This document shows, piece after piece, positions 1 through 5,771 of a stretch of 5,808 nt of DNA (the stretch's first letter is position 1; every line of letters starts with the position of its first letter). The stretch spans positions 1 to 5,808 of the forward strand of contig VGXH01000138.1 in the NCBI GenBank assembly GCA_016873405.1. The letters are read 5' to 3'. The notes under the pieces are model-generated. The model had not been told where the DNA came from, made no database searches, and saw only the letters and a program-made list of their open reading frames with translations. The translations under genes and the position numbers were made by a program. This stretch comes from a bacterium (lineage in GTDB: Bacteria; Krumholzibacteriota; Krumholzibacteria; LZORAL124-64-63).

Positions 1-636
1 CGTCAAAGGGAACAACGACTTCGCGTGGTCGAAGCCCGTGGCGGGCTTCCAGGCCGCGGTCGTGTGGCAGGCGGCGCAGGCGCGCGCGTCCGCGCCGTCC
101 TTGAACTGCCCGCGATGGTGGTCGCCATGACAGCCCGCGCACGTCACGGGCAGGCCCAGATAGGTGCGGCCCGGGTCCTTGCGGCGAGCGCGCAGCGCGG
201 CGGCATCGCCGACCTTGCCCGCGTTGTGGCACTTGCGGCACTCGAGCTTCGCGTGGGCGCCCGTCAGCTCCCAGCCGGCCTGCCGGTGGTCGAACTTCTG
301 CGGGCCGCCCTGCCAGTGCACCAGCTCATGGTCGGCGCCGTGATGTTCGGTGTGGCAGTCGGCGCAGCGCGCGTACTCCGCGCGGCCGTGCAGCCCCTTG
401 CCTGCCGTCCGCTGCGCGGCGATCTCGACGTGGCACGCCAGGCACCGCTGCTGCACCTCGCGGTTGCCCAGCTCGTGGCACTCGCCGCAGCGGCGCAGCC
501 CCTCCAGGTCCGCGTGCGGACGGCTCAGCGGGCCGGGCGACAGCTGCGCCCGGGCGCCGGAAGCGAACATGAGAGCCAATATCATGAACCAAAATGCTCG
601 GATTTCGCGACAGGGTGACCACAAAACGCCATTCAC
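1..636 (-). CDS. Exported multihaem cytochrome c (cytochrome c3-like family), partial at the window edge
   Basis: This is a secreted c-type cytochrome that would carry electrons in the periplasm or at the outer surface. Numbered from the GTG at 636, 212 residues are visible. They contain six CXXCH haem-attachment motifs: CGECH 50-54, CLACH 65-69, CADCH 91-95, CRKCH 133-137, CAGCH 166-170 and CAACH 187-191. Extra histidines (H98, H99, H103, H107, H117, H128, H173, H174, H204) could be distal ligands. The block FDH-x11-H-x4-CRKCH (115-137) is typical of cytochrome c3-like repeats, and FDHAKSLFPLT (202-212) opens another such repeat, so at least one more haem probably lies outside the window. 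Residues 1-30 form a signal peptide: arginines, a hydrophobic run AFWFMILALMFASG, then cleavage after ARA. Start choice is uncertain. GTG 636 or TTG 624 gives a normal signal length, while ATG 585 leaves only 13 residues. No strong Shine-Dalgarno precedes any of them. The gene lies 34 bases downstream of the cytochrome b-like gene, probably in one operon. The exact partner and acceptor cannot be told. Confidence 0.88.
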   Translation of the reverse strand, partial: MNGVLWSPCREIRAFWFMILALMFASGARAQLSPGPLSRPHADLEGLRRCGECHELGNREVQQRCLACHVEIAAQRTAGKGLHGRAEYARCADCHTEHHGADHELVHWQGGPQKFDHRQAGWELTGAHAKLECRKCHNAGKVGDAAALRARRKDPGRTYLGLPVTCAGCHGDHHRGQFKDGADARACAACHTTAAWKPATGFDHAKSLFPLT

Positions 637-670
637 GATGCCGTGACGGTTCAAGCCCGGACCACGCTTT

Positions 671-1540
671 TCAGGAGCCGAATTCCCACACGTAGCCGAG
701 CGCCACGGCGACGGCCACGTGCACGATCATCACGACGATCATGATGATCGCGAACGGTTTGTGGAACACGTGCCAATAGTGGAACAGGTCCCGCACCAGG
801 TCGAACAGCCGCAGGCGCCTGGTGTGCAGCACCCAGTCCTTGGCCAGCCGCACAGCCGCGGCGCGGTCGCCGTCGGTGTGCCGCGGCGCCCACCTATGCA
901 ATTGGCGCACCAGCGCGGCGTTGAGCAGCGGCAACAGCAGCAGCGCGACCGGCGCCGCGCGGCGCTCGAGCCGGCGCACGGCGATGTCCTCGAGGACCGC
1001 CGCGCCGCGGTCGTCGAGGCCGTGCGCGGCCGAGAGTTCGACCAGCAGGGCCTCGGCGCGCGCCTCGACCTCGTCGACCGCCATCGTTTCGCCCAGCACG
1101 TTGCGCGGGATCTGCTGGTAGAGATAGCGCCCGATGAAGCCGCTGACGGCCACCGCCACCATCGACCAGTAGCTGACCGCGACCAGTCCGCCCACCTTGA
1201 AGGCCGTGTGCAGCGTGATGAGGATGGGGCCGGCGATGCCCAGGAAGATGTGGTAGCGCAACCAGACGCGCAGTTCGCCGGCCCGCTGCAACCGCTTCGC
1301 CCGCTTGCGCACCGAGTAGAGCAAGAGCAGCAGGATCATCAGGCTGCCGAGGATGCCCAGCCCGTGCCCGACGCTGCCGGCGGCGCGGAACTCGCGCACG
1401 TCGGGATGATGAGGGCGTTCGGCCAGCGCTGTCGTGTAATAGTCCCAGCCGCCGCCCAGCGCCCAAGCCGCCAGGCCGGCCACCGCGAGCGCGAGGATCG
1501 TCAGGATAACAGCATGTGAGCTGTCGCTGCGCTGCCGCAT
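671..1540 (-). CDS. Integral membrane cytochrome b-like protein, probable quinol-linked partner of the multihaem cytochrome c
   Basis: This 289-residue protein has about five or six hydrophobic helices: roughly 10-30, 58-76, 97-115, 119-140, 196-212 and 258-284. Histidines lie in or at the edges of helices in a pattern expected for b-type haem ligands: H59 (SVGHGLG), H97 (RYHIFLG), H111 (ITLHTAF), the cluster H254/H257/H260 (FHYWHVFH) and H274 (MIVHVAV). A charged region at about 145-195 separates the fourth and fifth helices and is probably a cytoplasmic loop. The motif SGFIGRYLYQQIPR (133-146) looks conserved, but I cannot name the family; ferric-reductase-like, b561-like or NarI-like cytochrome b are the closest ideas. 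The start at 1540 is chosen because GGGAGG sits 3 bases upstream and a membrane helix follows at once. The frame stays open to 1876, but that extension is Arg/Pro/Gly-rich noise. The multihaem cytochrome c follows after 34 bases. Inferred role: quinol oxidation (or reduction) coupled to the periplasmic cytochrome. Confidence 0.8.
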   Translation of the reverse strand: MRQRSDSSHAVILTILALAVAGLAAWALGGGWDYYTTALAERPHHPDVREFRAAGSVGHGLGILGSLMILLLLLYSVRKRAKRLQRAGELRVWLRYHIFLGIAGPILITLHTAFKVGGLVAVSYWSMVAVAVSGFIGRYLYQQIPRNVLGETMAVDEVEARAEALLVELSAAHGLDDRGAAVLEDIAVRRLERRAAPVALLLLPLLNAALVRQLHRWAPRHTDGDRAAAVRLAKDWVLHTRRLRLFDLVRDLFHYWHVFHKPFAIIMIVVMIVHVAVAVALGYVWEFGS

Positions 1541-1596
1541 GCCCCTCCCGGAACGCAGAACCGCGCGCCCCGCCGCGCGGCCGCTGCTGCCCGGAT

Positions 1597-1625
1597 GCCA
1601 TAGCACGAATGGCGCCGCCGGTAAA
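1597..1625 (-). promoter_or_regulatory. Candidate sigma-70 promoter for the cytochrome b/c operon
   Basis: Read leftward, TTTACC (1625-1620, 4 of 6 to TTGACA) is separated by 17 bases from TATGGC (1602-1597, 3 of 6 to TATAAT). It lies in one of the few less GC-rich patches of the intergenic region. Transcription would begin near 1590, about 50 bases before the cytochrome b start. The spacing is ideal but the hexamers are weak, so this is a suggestion only. Confidence 0.35.
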
Positions 1626-1799
1626 CGAGGGATCATCCGGGGGTCGGGAAGCCCTGAACGGGCGCCCTCGGCGCCGCGGCGACCGGGCAAGGCGGTCCGG
1701 GCCCGACGAGCACGCGGGGCCGGAGTGCCCAGCGAGCGCCCCGGTGCGTCGAACGGCGGCTGTCGGGGTGGGCGGCGCCGGGCCGCCGGGGCCATGAGG

Positions 1800-1828
1800 T
1801 GGACATTCACCCGGCGCCCCGCTAGTCT
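1800..1828 (+). promoter_or_regulatory. Candidate sigma-70 promoter for glnS
   Basis: TGGACA (1800-1805, 5 of 6 to TTGACA) is followed after exactly 17 bases by TAGTCT (1823-1828, 3 of 6 to TATAAT). The predicted transcript start near 1835 gives a leader of about 70 bases before the glnS ATG. selD could be read from the same transcript, since no terminator is visible between the two genes. Confidence 0.4.
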
Positions 1829-1905
1829 TCTGCGCGTTCCCGGCGCGCCCGCGCCGACATCGCCGCCTCCCTTCAAGGCCTCGTCCCGGAAAGGCCCGCC
1901 CCCGC

Positions 1906-3642
1906 ATGAACGACGACATCGCCGCAGCCGGCCCCGCCGGCGGCCCGCTCGGTCCGGAGGCCGACCCCGAGCGCTCCGACTTCATCCGCGCCTTCGTCCG
2001 CGAGGACCTGGCCGCGGGCCGGAACGGAGGCCGCATCCACACGCGCTTCCCGCCCGAGCCCAACGGCTACCTCCACATCGGGCACGCCAAGGCCATCATG
2101 ATCAACTGGACACTGGCGCAGGAGTTCGGCGGGAAGTTCAACCTGCGGTTCGACGACACCAACCCCGAGAAGGAGGACGTGGAGTACGTCGAGTCCATCA
2201 AGCAGGACGTGCGCTGGCTGGGCGCCGACTGGGAGGACCGCGAGTTCCACGCCTCGGACTACTTCGGGCAGCTCTACGAGTGGGCGCAGCACCTGGTGCG
2301 CGAAGGCAAGGCCTATGTCTGCTCGCTGGACGAGGAGCAGATCCGCCAGTGGCGCGGCACCGTCACCGAGCCGGGCCGTCCCAGCCCCGACCGCGAGCGG
2401 CCGGCCGCCGAGAGTCTGGACCTGCTGGAGCGGATGCGCCGGGGCGAGTTCCCCGAGGGGACCTACACGCTGCGCGCGAAGATCGACATGGCGCACCCGA
2501 ACATGAAGATGCGCGACCCGCTGCTCTACCGCATCCGCCGCGTGCCGCATCACCGCACCGGCGACAAATGGAACATCTACCCGCTGTACGACTACGCGCA
2601 CGGGCAGAGCGACGCCATCGAGGGCATCACCCACTCGCTGTGCAGCCTCGAGTTCGAGGTCAACCGCCCGCTCTACGAGTGGTTCATCGACAACCTGCCG
2701 GTGCCGCACCGCCCGCGCCAGATCGAGTTCGCGCGGCTGAAGCTCACCTACACGGTCATGAGCAAGCGCAAGCTGCTCCAACTGGTGAAGAACAACCACG
2801 TGGCCGGCTGGGACGACCCGCGCATGCCGACGCTCAGCGGCCTGCGCCGGCTCGGCTACACGCCGTCGTCGATCTGCCGTTTCGCCGAGCGCGTCGGCGT
2901 CGCCAAGCGCGACTCGACCGTGGACCTGGACCTGCTGAAGTGGTCCATCCGCGAGGAGCTGAACCGCGAGGCGCCGCGCGTGATGGCGGTGCTGCGCCCG
3001 CTGAAGGTGGTCATCACGAACTACCCGGAGGGACGGAGCGAGCAGATCGTCTGCGACAACAACCCCGAGGACCCGGCGGCCGGCACGCGCGAGGTGCCGT
3101 TCACGCGCGAGCTCTACATCGAGCAGGAGGACTTCCGCGAGGACGCCCCGCGCAAGTACTTCCGCCTGAAGCCGGGCGGCGAAGTGCGGCTCAAGCACGC
3201 CTACCTGGTGAAGTGCGAGGACGTCGTCAAGGACGCGGCCGGCAACGTGGTCGAGGTGCGTTGCACCTACGACCCGCAGTCGCGGGGCGGCTCGAGCCCC
3301 GACGGCCGCAAGGTGCAGGGCACGCTGCAGTGGGTGTCGGCGGCGCACGCGGCGAAGGTCGAGGTGCGCCTCTACGACAACCTCTTCCGGGTGCCGTTCC
3401 CCGAGGAGGGCGTCGAGGACTTCCTGGAGAACCTCAATCCCGACTCGCTGGAGGTCGTGACCGACGCCCTCGTCGAGCCGGGCCTGGCCCGGGTGGCGCC
3501 CGGCTATCGCTGCCAGTTCATGCGCCACGGCTACTTCTTCGCCGACCCGGTCGCCTCGCGGCCGGGGGCGCCCGTGTTCAACCGCACCGCCACCCTGAAG
3601 GACACGTGGGCCAAGCTCGAGGCGGGCGGCAAGTCGGAGTAG
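1906..3642 (+). CDS. glnS: Glutaminyl-tRNA synthetase (EC 6.1.1.18)
   Basis: A cytoplasmic class I aminoacyl-tRNA synthetase that charges tRNA-Gln with glutamine using ATP. The 578 residues compare with about 554 in E. coli, and the match to the family is end to end. The Rossmann catalytic domain has the HIGH signature in [15 protein letters not shown] (49-63), then [18 protein letters not shown] (81-98). The second ATP-binding signature is MSKRK (285-289, the GlnRS form of KMSKS), followed by [17 protein letters not shown] (301-317). From about 350 to the end are the two anticodon-binding beta-barrels, including QWVSAAHA and the terminal [13 protein letters not shown]. GlnRS-type rather than GluRS-type identity rests on the [14 protein letters not shown] block and the beta-barrel C-terminus. 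The N-terminus has about 16 extra Ala/Gly/Pro-rich residues relative to E. coli. The ATG at 1906 is preceded by GGAAAGG 11 bases upstream, a moderate Shine-Dalgarno. A direct GlnRS means that the cell need not rely solely on GatCAB transamidation for Gln-tRNA. Confidence 0.98.
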   Translation: MNDDIAAAGPAGGPLGPEADPERSDFIRAFVREDLAAGRNGGRIHTRFPPEPNGYLHIGHAKAIMINWTLAQEFGGKFNLRFDDTNPEKEDVEYVESIKQDVRWLGADWEDREFHASDYFGQLYEWAQHLVREGKAYVCSLDEEQIRQWRGTVTEPGRPSPDRERPAAESLDLLERMRRGEFPEGTYTLRAKIDMAHPNMKMRDPLLYRIRRVPHHRTGDKWNIYPLYDYAHGQSDAIEGITHSLCSLEFEVNRPLYEWFIDNLPVPHRPRQIEFARLKLTYTVMSKRKLLQLVKNNHVAGWDDPRMPTLSGLRRLGYTPSSICRFAERVGVAKRDSTVDLDLLKWSIREELNREAPRVMAVLRPLKVVITNYPEGRSEQIVCDNNPEDPAAGTREVPFTRELYIEQEDFREDAPRKYFRLKPGGEVRLKHAYLVKCEDVVKDAAGNVVEVRCTYDPQSRGGSSPDGRKVQGTLQWVSAAHAAKVEVRLYDNLFRVPFPEEGVEDFLENLNPDSLEVVTDALVEPGLARVAPGYRCQFMRHGYFFADPVASRPGAPVFNRTATLKDTWAKLEAGGKSE

Positions 3643-3657
3643 GCGACGGCAAGACGG

Positions 3658-3674
3658 GCGGCCCGCGCGGCCGC
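3658..3674 (+). repeat. Small perfect GC hairpin between glnS and selD
   Basis: GCGGCC (3658-3663) and GGCCGC (3669-3674) form a 6-bp stem with a 5-base loop, 15 bases after the glnS stop and just ahead of the selD Shine-Dalgarno. No T-run follows, so it is not an intrinsic terminator. In DNA this GC-rich it may be chance. Confidence 0.3.
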
Positions 3675-3681
3675 GCGCGAA

Positions 3682-3687
3682 GGGAGG
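3682..3687 (+). promoter_or_regulatory. Shine-Dalgarno that fixes the selD start
   Basis: GGGAGG lies 7 bases before ATG 3695. This strong, well-spaced site shows that translation begins upstream of the in-frame TGA at 3746. That supports reading the TGA as a sense codon, rather than starting selD at a later in-frame codon. Confidence 0.75.
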
Positions 3688-3694
3688 TGCGACG

Positions 3695-4750
3695 ATGAGC
3701 TTCGGCGAGAAGGTGTTCCTGACGCGCTTCGCCAAGAGCGCCGGCTGAGCGGCCAAGCTGAGTCCGGGGGACCTGGACCAGATCCTCGCCGCGATCCGCG
3801 CCGTCGCCCCGCCCGATCTTCTGGTCGGGTTCGAGACGTCGGACGACGCCGCCGTCTGTCGCCTGGACGCCGAGCGGGCCGTCGTCTGCACCGCGGATTT
3901 CATCACGCCGGTCGTCGACGACGCGCGCACGTTCGGCCGCATCGCGGCGGCCAACTCATTGAGCGACGTCTACGCGATGGGCGGCGCGCCGCTGGTGGCG
4001 CTCAACCTGCTGGGCTATCCGCCGGCCGGCGTGCCCAACGCCGTGCTGGGCGAGATCCTGCAGGGCGCCGCCGAGGTCTGCGCCGAGGCCGGCTGCGCCG
4101 TCGGCGGCGGCCACTCGGTGCGCGACGACGAGGTGAAGTTCGGCCTGAGCGTCACGGGCCTGGTGCACCCGGACCGCATCCTGCGCAACTGCACCGCGCG
4201 CCCCGGCGACCGCCTGGTGCTGACCAAGCCGCTGGGCACCGGCGCCCTGGTCGCGGCCATGAAGAAGGGCGCGCTGCTCCCCGGCGAGTACGAGACCCTG
4301 GTCGCCTGCATGACCACGCTCAACCGCTGCGGCGCCGACCTGCACGCCCTGGGCGTCACCGCCTGCACCGATGTGACCGGCTTCGGCCTGACCGGTCACG
4401 GACTGGAGATGGCCCGCGGCTCGGGCGTCACGCTGGTGATCGACGCGGGCGCGCTGCCGCAGCTGCCGCGCGCGGCCGCCCTCTGCGCCGCCGGCTTCAC
4501 CTGCGGCGGCACGCGCGCCAACGCCGGGTTCACCGCCGGCGTCGTGCGCTGCGACCCCGCGCTGGACGAGGGGATGGTCGGCCTGCTCAACGACCCCCAG
4601 ACCAGCGGCGGCCTGCTCATCGCCGTCCCGCCCGCGTGCCTGGACGGCCTGCTCGCCTTCCTGGGCGAGGCCCGCGCCCCGGCCGCCGCCGTCATCGGTG
4701 AAGCCCGCGAACGCCTCCGCGGCGACCCCTGGCTGGATTTCCGTCCCTGA
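3695..4750 (+). CDS. selD: Selenophosphate synthetase, selenocysteine-containing (UGA at codon 18; EC 2.7.9.3)
   Basis: SelD makes selenophosphate from selenide and ATP, the selenium donor for selenocysteine-tRNA and for selenouridine in tRNA. Read through the TGA at 3746-3748, the protein is 351 residues against 347 in E. coli. The N-terminus is LTRFAKSAG-U18-AAK21, where E. coli has LTQYSHGAG-C17-GCK20. U18 therefore replaces the catalytic cysteine, and K21 matches the catalytic lysine. Other family marks: SDDAAV (49-54), TADF (66-69, metal/ATP aspartate D68), ANSLSDVYAMGG (86-97), GGGHSV (137-142), LTKPLGTG (176-183), DVTGFGLTGH (226-235) and NDPQTSGG (299-306). These cover the AIRS-type N- and C-terminal domains without a gap. 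The start is ATG 3695 with GGGAGG 7 bases upstream, 52 bases after glnS, so co-transcription with glnS is likely. Ordinary gene callers would stop at the TGA or begin near 3959, losing the active site. Selenoprotein SelD is a known variant; it implies SelA, SelB and tRNA-Sec elsewhere in the genome. Confidence 0.96.
3746..3748 (+). other. In-frame UGA selenocysteine codon of selD
   Basis: This TGA falls at the conserved catalytic position of SelD, in context SAG-U-AAKL. The same reading frame continues, with full family conservation, on both sides. Positional identity with the family's Cys/Sec residue makes selenocysteine far likelier than a nonsense mutation or sequencing error. Confidence 0.93.
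3749..3792 (+). promoter_or_regulatory. Candidate bacterial SECIS element in the selD mRNA
   Basis: Directly after the UGA the RNA can fold into an extended hairpin. The lower stem is GCGGC (3749-3753) with GCCGC (3788-3792). The upper stem is CTG (3758-3760) with CAG (3779-3781), one bulged A (3761), and GTCC (3762-3765) with GGAC (3775-3778). The apical loop is GGGGGACCT (3766-3774). It starts 17 bases after the UGA and begins with G. As I recall the bacterial SECIS model, a short stem-loop with G in the first two loop bases about 16-37 bases from UGA is expected, so this fits. It would bind SelB carrying Sec-tRNA. The pairing is seen in the sequence, the function is inferred, and the stems also encode protein. 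An alternative tighter fold pairs GTCC with GGAC (3768-3772 region) around a 3-base loop. Confidence 0.7.
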
Positions 4751-4770
4751 ACCGGGTTGTGCAATTTGTC

Positions 4771-4797
4771 TCAACCCCCCTTGCCGCCGGACGATAT
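4771..4797 (+). promoter_or_regulatory. Candidate sigma-28 (FliA)-type promoter for the HDOD gene
   Basis: TCAA (4771-4774) is followed after 15 bases by GACGATAT (4790-4797). The flagellar sigma-28 pattern is TAAA-N15-GCCGATAA, so the matches are 3 of 4 and 6 of 8 with exact spacing. No comparable sigma-70 pair is visible in this leader. Transcription would begin near 4804, which excludes the upstream GTG at 4759 as the start and agrees with TTG 4846. A chance match is possible. Confidence 0.35.
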
Positions 4798-4808
4798 CCC
4801 AGTCGTCC
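4789..4808 (+). repeat. Inverted repeat overlapping the candidate promoter
   Basis: GGACGA (4789-4794) and TCGTCC (4803-4808) are perfect 6-base inverted repeats around an 8-base spacer. They overlap the putative -10 region and transcript start. The repeat could be an operator half-site pair or simply chance. Confidence 0.3.
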
Positions 4809-4815
4809 AGTGGAT

Positions 4816-4843
4816 CGGACTCGCACCGACACGGGAGTGTCCG
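4816..4843 (+). repeat. Imperfect inverted repeat spanning the HDOD Shine-Dalgarno
   Basis: CGGAC (4816-4820) pairs with GTCCG (4839-4843). TC/GA can add two further pairs if GT (4837-4838) bulges out. The GGGAG ribosome-binding site (4833-4837) would lie partly in the stem and loop. If the structure forms in the RNA it could dampen translation, but the stem is short. Confidence 0.25.
4833..4837 (+). promoter_or_regulatory. Shine-Dalgarno that favours a TTG start for the HDOD gene
   Basis: GGGAG lies 8 bases before TTG 4846, the only good Shine-Dalgarno/start pairing in the region. The same GGGAG overlaps GTG 4837, is 14 bases from GTG 4852, and is far from ATG 4873. Confidence 0.5.
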
Positions 4844-4845
4844 AG

Positions 4846-5727
4846 TTGGCTGTGTTCCTGAACAAGTCGCTGATGGATGTCCACCCGCGCGAGCTGGCGG
4901 GCATGGTCAAGGACATCCCGACGCTGCCGGTCATCTACCAGCAGCTGTTCCAGATGATGCAGGACCCCGACTACTCGGTGCCCCAGGTCTCGGACCTCAT
5001 CGCGCAGGACCAGGCCTTGTCGACCAAGATCCTGCACCTGGTCAACTCCGCCTTCTACGGCTACAGCAAGCAGATCAACACGATCAGCCGGGCGGTGGTC
5101 ATCCTCGGCTTCCGCGCCGTGCGCAGCGCCACGCTGGCCATCAGCGTCTTCGACTACTTCAAGGACGAGGGCGAGAGCTGCGGCATCGACATGAAGGACT
5201 TCTGGGTCCACTCGATCGCCGTGGCCACGGCGTGCAAGGTGCTGGCCGAACAGGCCAAGCTGTCTCATCAGGAGGAGGCCTTCGTCGTCGGGCTCCTGCA
5301 CGACGTGGGCAAGCTGATCGAGAAGCGCTATTTCGCCGACGACTTCGCCGACCTCTGCCGCGCGGCGCAGGAGCAGCACCTGACATGGTACGCCGGCGAA
5401 CAGGTGCTCTTCCAGGTCAACCACGCCACGATCGGCAAGGCCGTGTTCCGGGCCTGGGACTTCCCGGCCTCCGTCGTCGACGCCATCCACTTCCACCACG
5501 AGCCCGAGAAGGCCGGCACCGTGCCGCAGTCGGCCGCGCTGGCGCATGTGGCCGACTACGTCGCCTACCGCATGCGCCTGGGCGCGCCCGGCGGCTACCC
5601 CCCGTCCTCGTGCTCGCCGACGGCCCTGAAGGTCCTGGGCCTGACCGAGGCCCAGACGACCGACCTGCACGACCGGATCCGCGAGGAGCTCGCGTCGTCG
5701 CTGCAGATCCTCCAGCTGCTCGAATAG
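4846..5727 (+). CDS. HDOD-domain signal transduction protein
   Basis: HDOD proteins are soluble regulators that often link second-messenger or chemotaxis signalling to motility and stress responses; most have no proven enzyme activity. From TTG 4846 the protein has 293 residues and is a stand-alone HDOD domain with no GGDEF, EAL, receiver or membrane segment. The opening signature is DIPTLPVIYQQL (23-34), then DPDYSVPQVSDLIAQDQALSTK (40-61) and LHLVNSAFYG (64-73). Next come ISRAVVILGFRAVRS (80-94) and the HD motif GLLHDVGKLI (149-158). The HD-superfamily ligand pattern looks intact: H122, H152-D153 and D237 (HVADYVA). H193 and the cluster IHFHH (214-218) are further candidates. The best start is TTG 4846 with GGGAG 8 bases upstream. 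GTG 4759, GTG 4837, GTG 4852 and ATG 4873 remain possible, but the first adds a low-quality 29-residue tail. The gene lies 95 bases after selD and probably has its own promoter. The exact signal is unknown. Confidence 0.92.
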   Translation: MAVFLNKSLMDVHPRELAGMVKDIPTLPVIYQQLFQMMQDPDYSVPQVSDLIAQDQALSTKILHLVNSAFYGYSKQINTISRAVVILGFRAVRSATLAISVFDYFKDEGESCGIDMKDFWVHSIAVATACKVLAEQAKLSHQEEAFVVGLLHDVGKLIEKRYFADDFADLCRAAQEQHLTWYAGEQVLFQVNHATIGKAVFRAWDFPASVVDAIHFHHEPEKAGTVPQSAALAHVADYVAYRMRLGAPGGYPPSSCSPTALKVLGLTEAQTTDLHDRIREELASSLQILQLLE

Positions 5728-5729
5728 CC

Positions 5730-5763
5730 GCGCCGGGCGGGCTTTACTTGCCGACGCCCGCGC
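5730..5763 (+). terminator. Possible weak hairpin after the HDOD gene
   Basis: GCGC-C-GGGCG (5730-5739, one bulged C) can pair with CGCCC-GCGC (5755-5763) around a 15-base loop, starting 2 bases after the HDOD stop codon. No T-run follows, so it is not a canonical intrinsic terminator. It also overlaps a candidate promoter, so the two readings compete. Confidence 0.2.
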
Positions 5764-5771
5764 CGCATACT
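5743..5771 (+). promoter_or_regulatory. Candidate promoter for a gene beyond the right edge
   Basis: TTTACT (5743-5748, 4 of 6 to TTGACA) is followed after 17 bases by CATACT (5766-5771, 4 of 6 to TATAAT), in an otherwise GC-dominated stretch. No start codon with a Shine-Dalgarno is visible before the window ends. A downstream rightward gene is therefore presumed but not seen. Confidence 0.35.

Larger units (their letters stand above)
1541..1905. other. Divergent intergenic region
   Basis: This 365-base non-coding stretch lies between the leftward cytochrome genes and rightward glnS. It is extremely GC-rich, and the reading frames crossing it encode Arg/Gly/Pro/Ala-rich noise with no recognisable domain. 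It holds one candidate sigma-70 promoter for each direction (about 1597-1625 leftward, 1800-1828 rightward). The 170 or so bases between them contain short GGCGCC palindromes but no gene, RNA or repeat that I can identify. Confidence 0.6.

Noticed and set aside
25..618. A 197-codon plus-strand open frame
   Set aside because: It is the antisense shadow of the multihaem cytochrome, whose minus-strand frame shows six CXXCH motifs and a signal peptide.
894..2063. A 389-codon minus-strand open frame across the intergenic region, and the upstream extension of the cytochrome b frame to 1876
   Set aside because: Both are Arg/Gly/Pro-rich with no recognisable domain. The cytochrome b protein has a good Shine-Dalgarno and helix start at 1540.
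1539..3698. A 719-codon open frame on the plus strand overlapping glnS in another frame
   Set aside because: Its translation is Arg/Pro/Gly/Ala-rich without domains, and it overlaps the unambiguous glnS. Long open frames of this kind are expected opposite or beside genes with very high GC at codon position three.
3746..3748. Reading the TGA as a nonsense mutation making selD a pseudogene
   Set aside because: The TGA sits at precisely the family's Cys/Sec position, is followed by a SECIS-like hairpin, and the rest of the gene shows no decay.
1873..3954. A 693-codon open frame on the minus strand antisense to glnS and the start of selD
   Set aside because: It has low-complexity composition (Val/Leu/Ala/Arg/His) and no family motif, and it is antisense to two clearly homologous genes.
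3959..4750. selD beginning at TTG 3959 as a truncated 263-residue protein
   Set aside because: The frame continues upstream with perfect SelD conservation to an ATG with a strong Shine-Dalgarno. Starting at 3959 would remove the catalytic site and the ATP-binding aspartates.
4759..4845. GTG 4759 as the start of the HDOD gene
   Set aside because: It has no Shine-Dalgarno, the added residues are unlike HDOD N-termini, and the region carries promoter-like and hairpin sequence instead.
4751..4845. A riboswitch (for example c-di-GMP type) in the HDOD leader
   Set aside because: The leader is only 95 bases and I could not find the conserved core of any riboswitch class that I know. Only two small hairpins are present.
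4771..5670. A 299-codon minus-strand open frame opposite the HDOD gene
   Set aside because: It is Val/Leu/His/Arg/Gly-rich low complexity, antisense to a clearly homologous HDOD domain.
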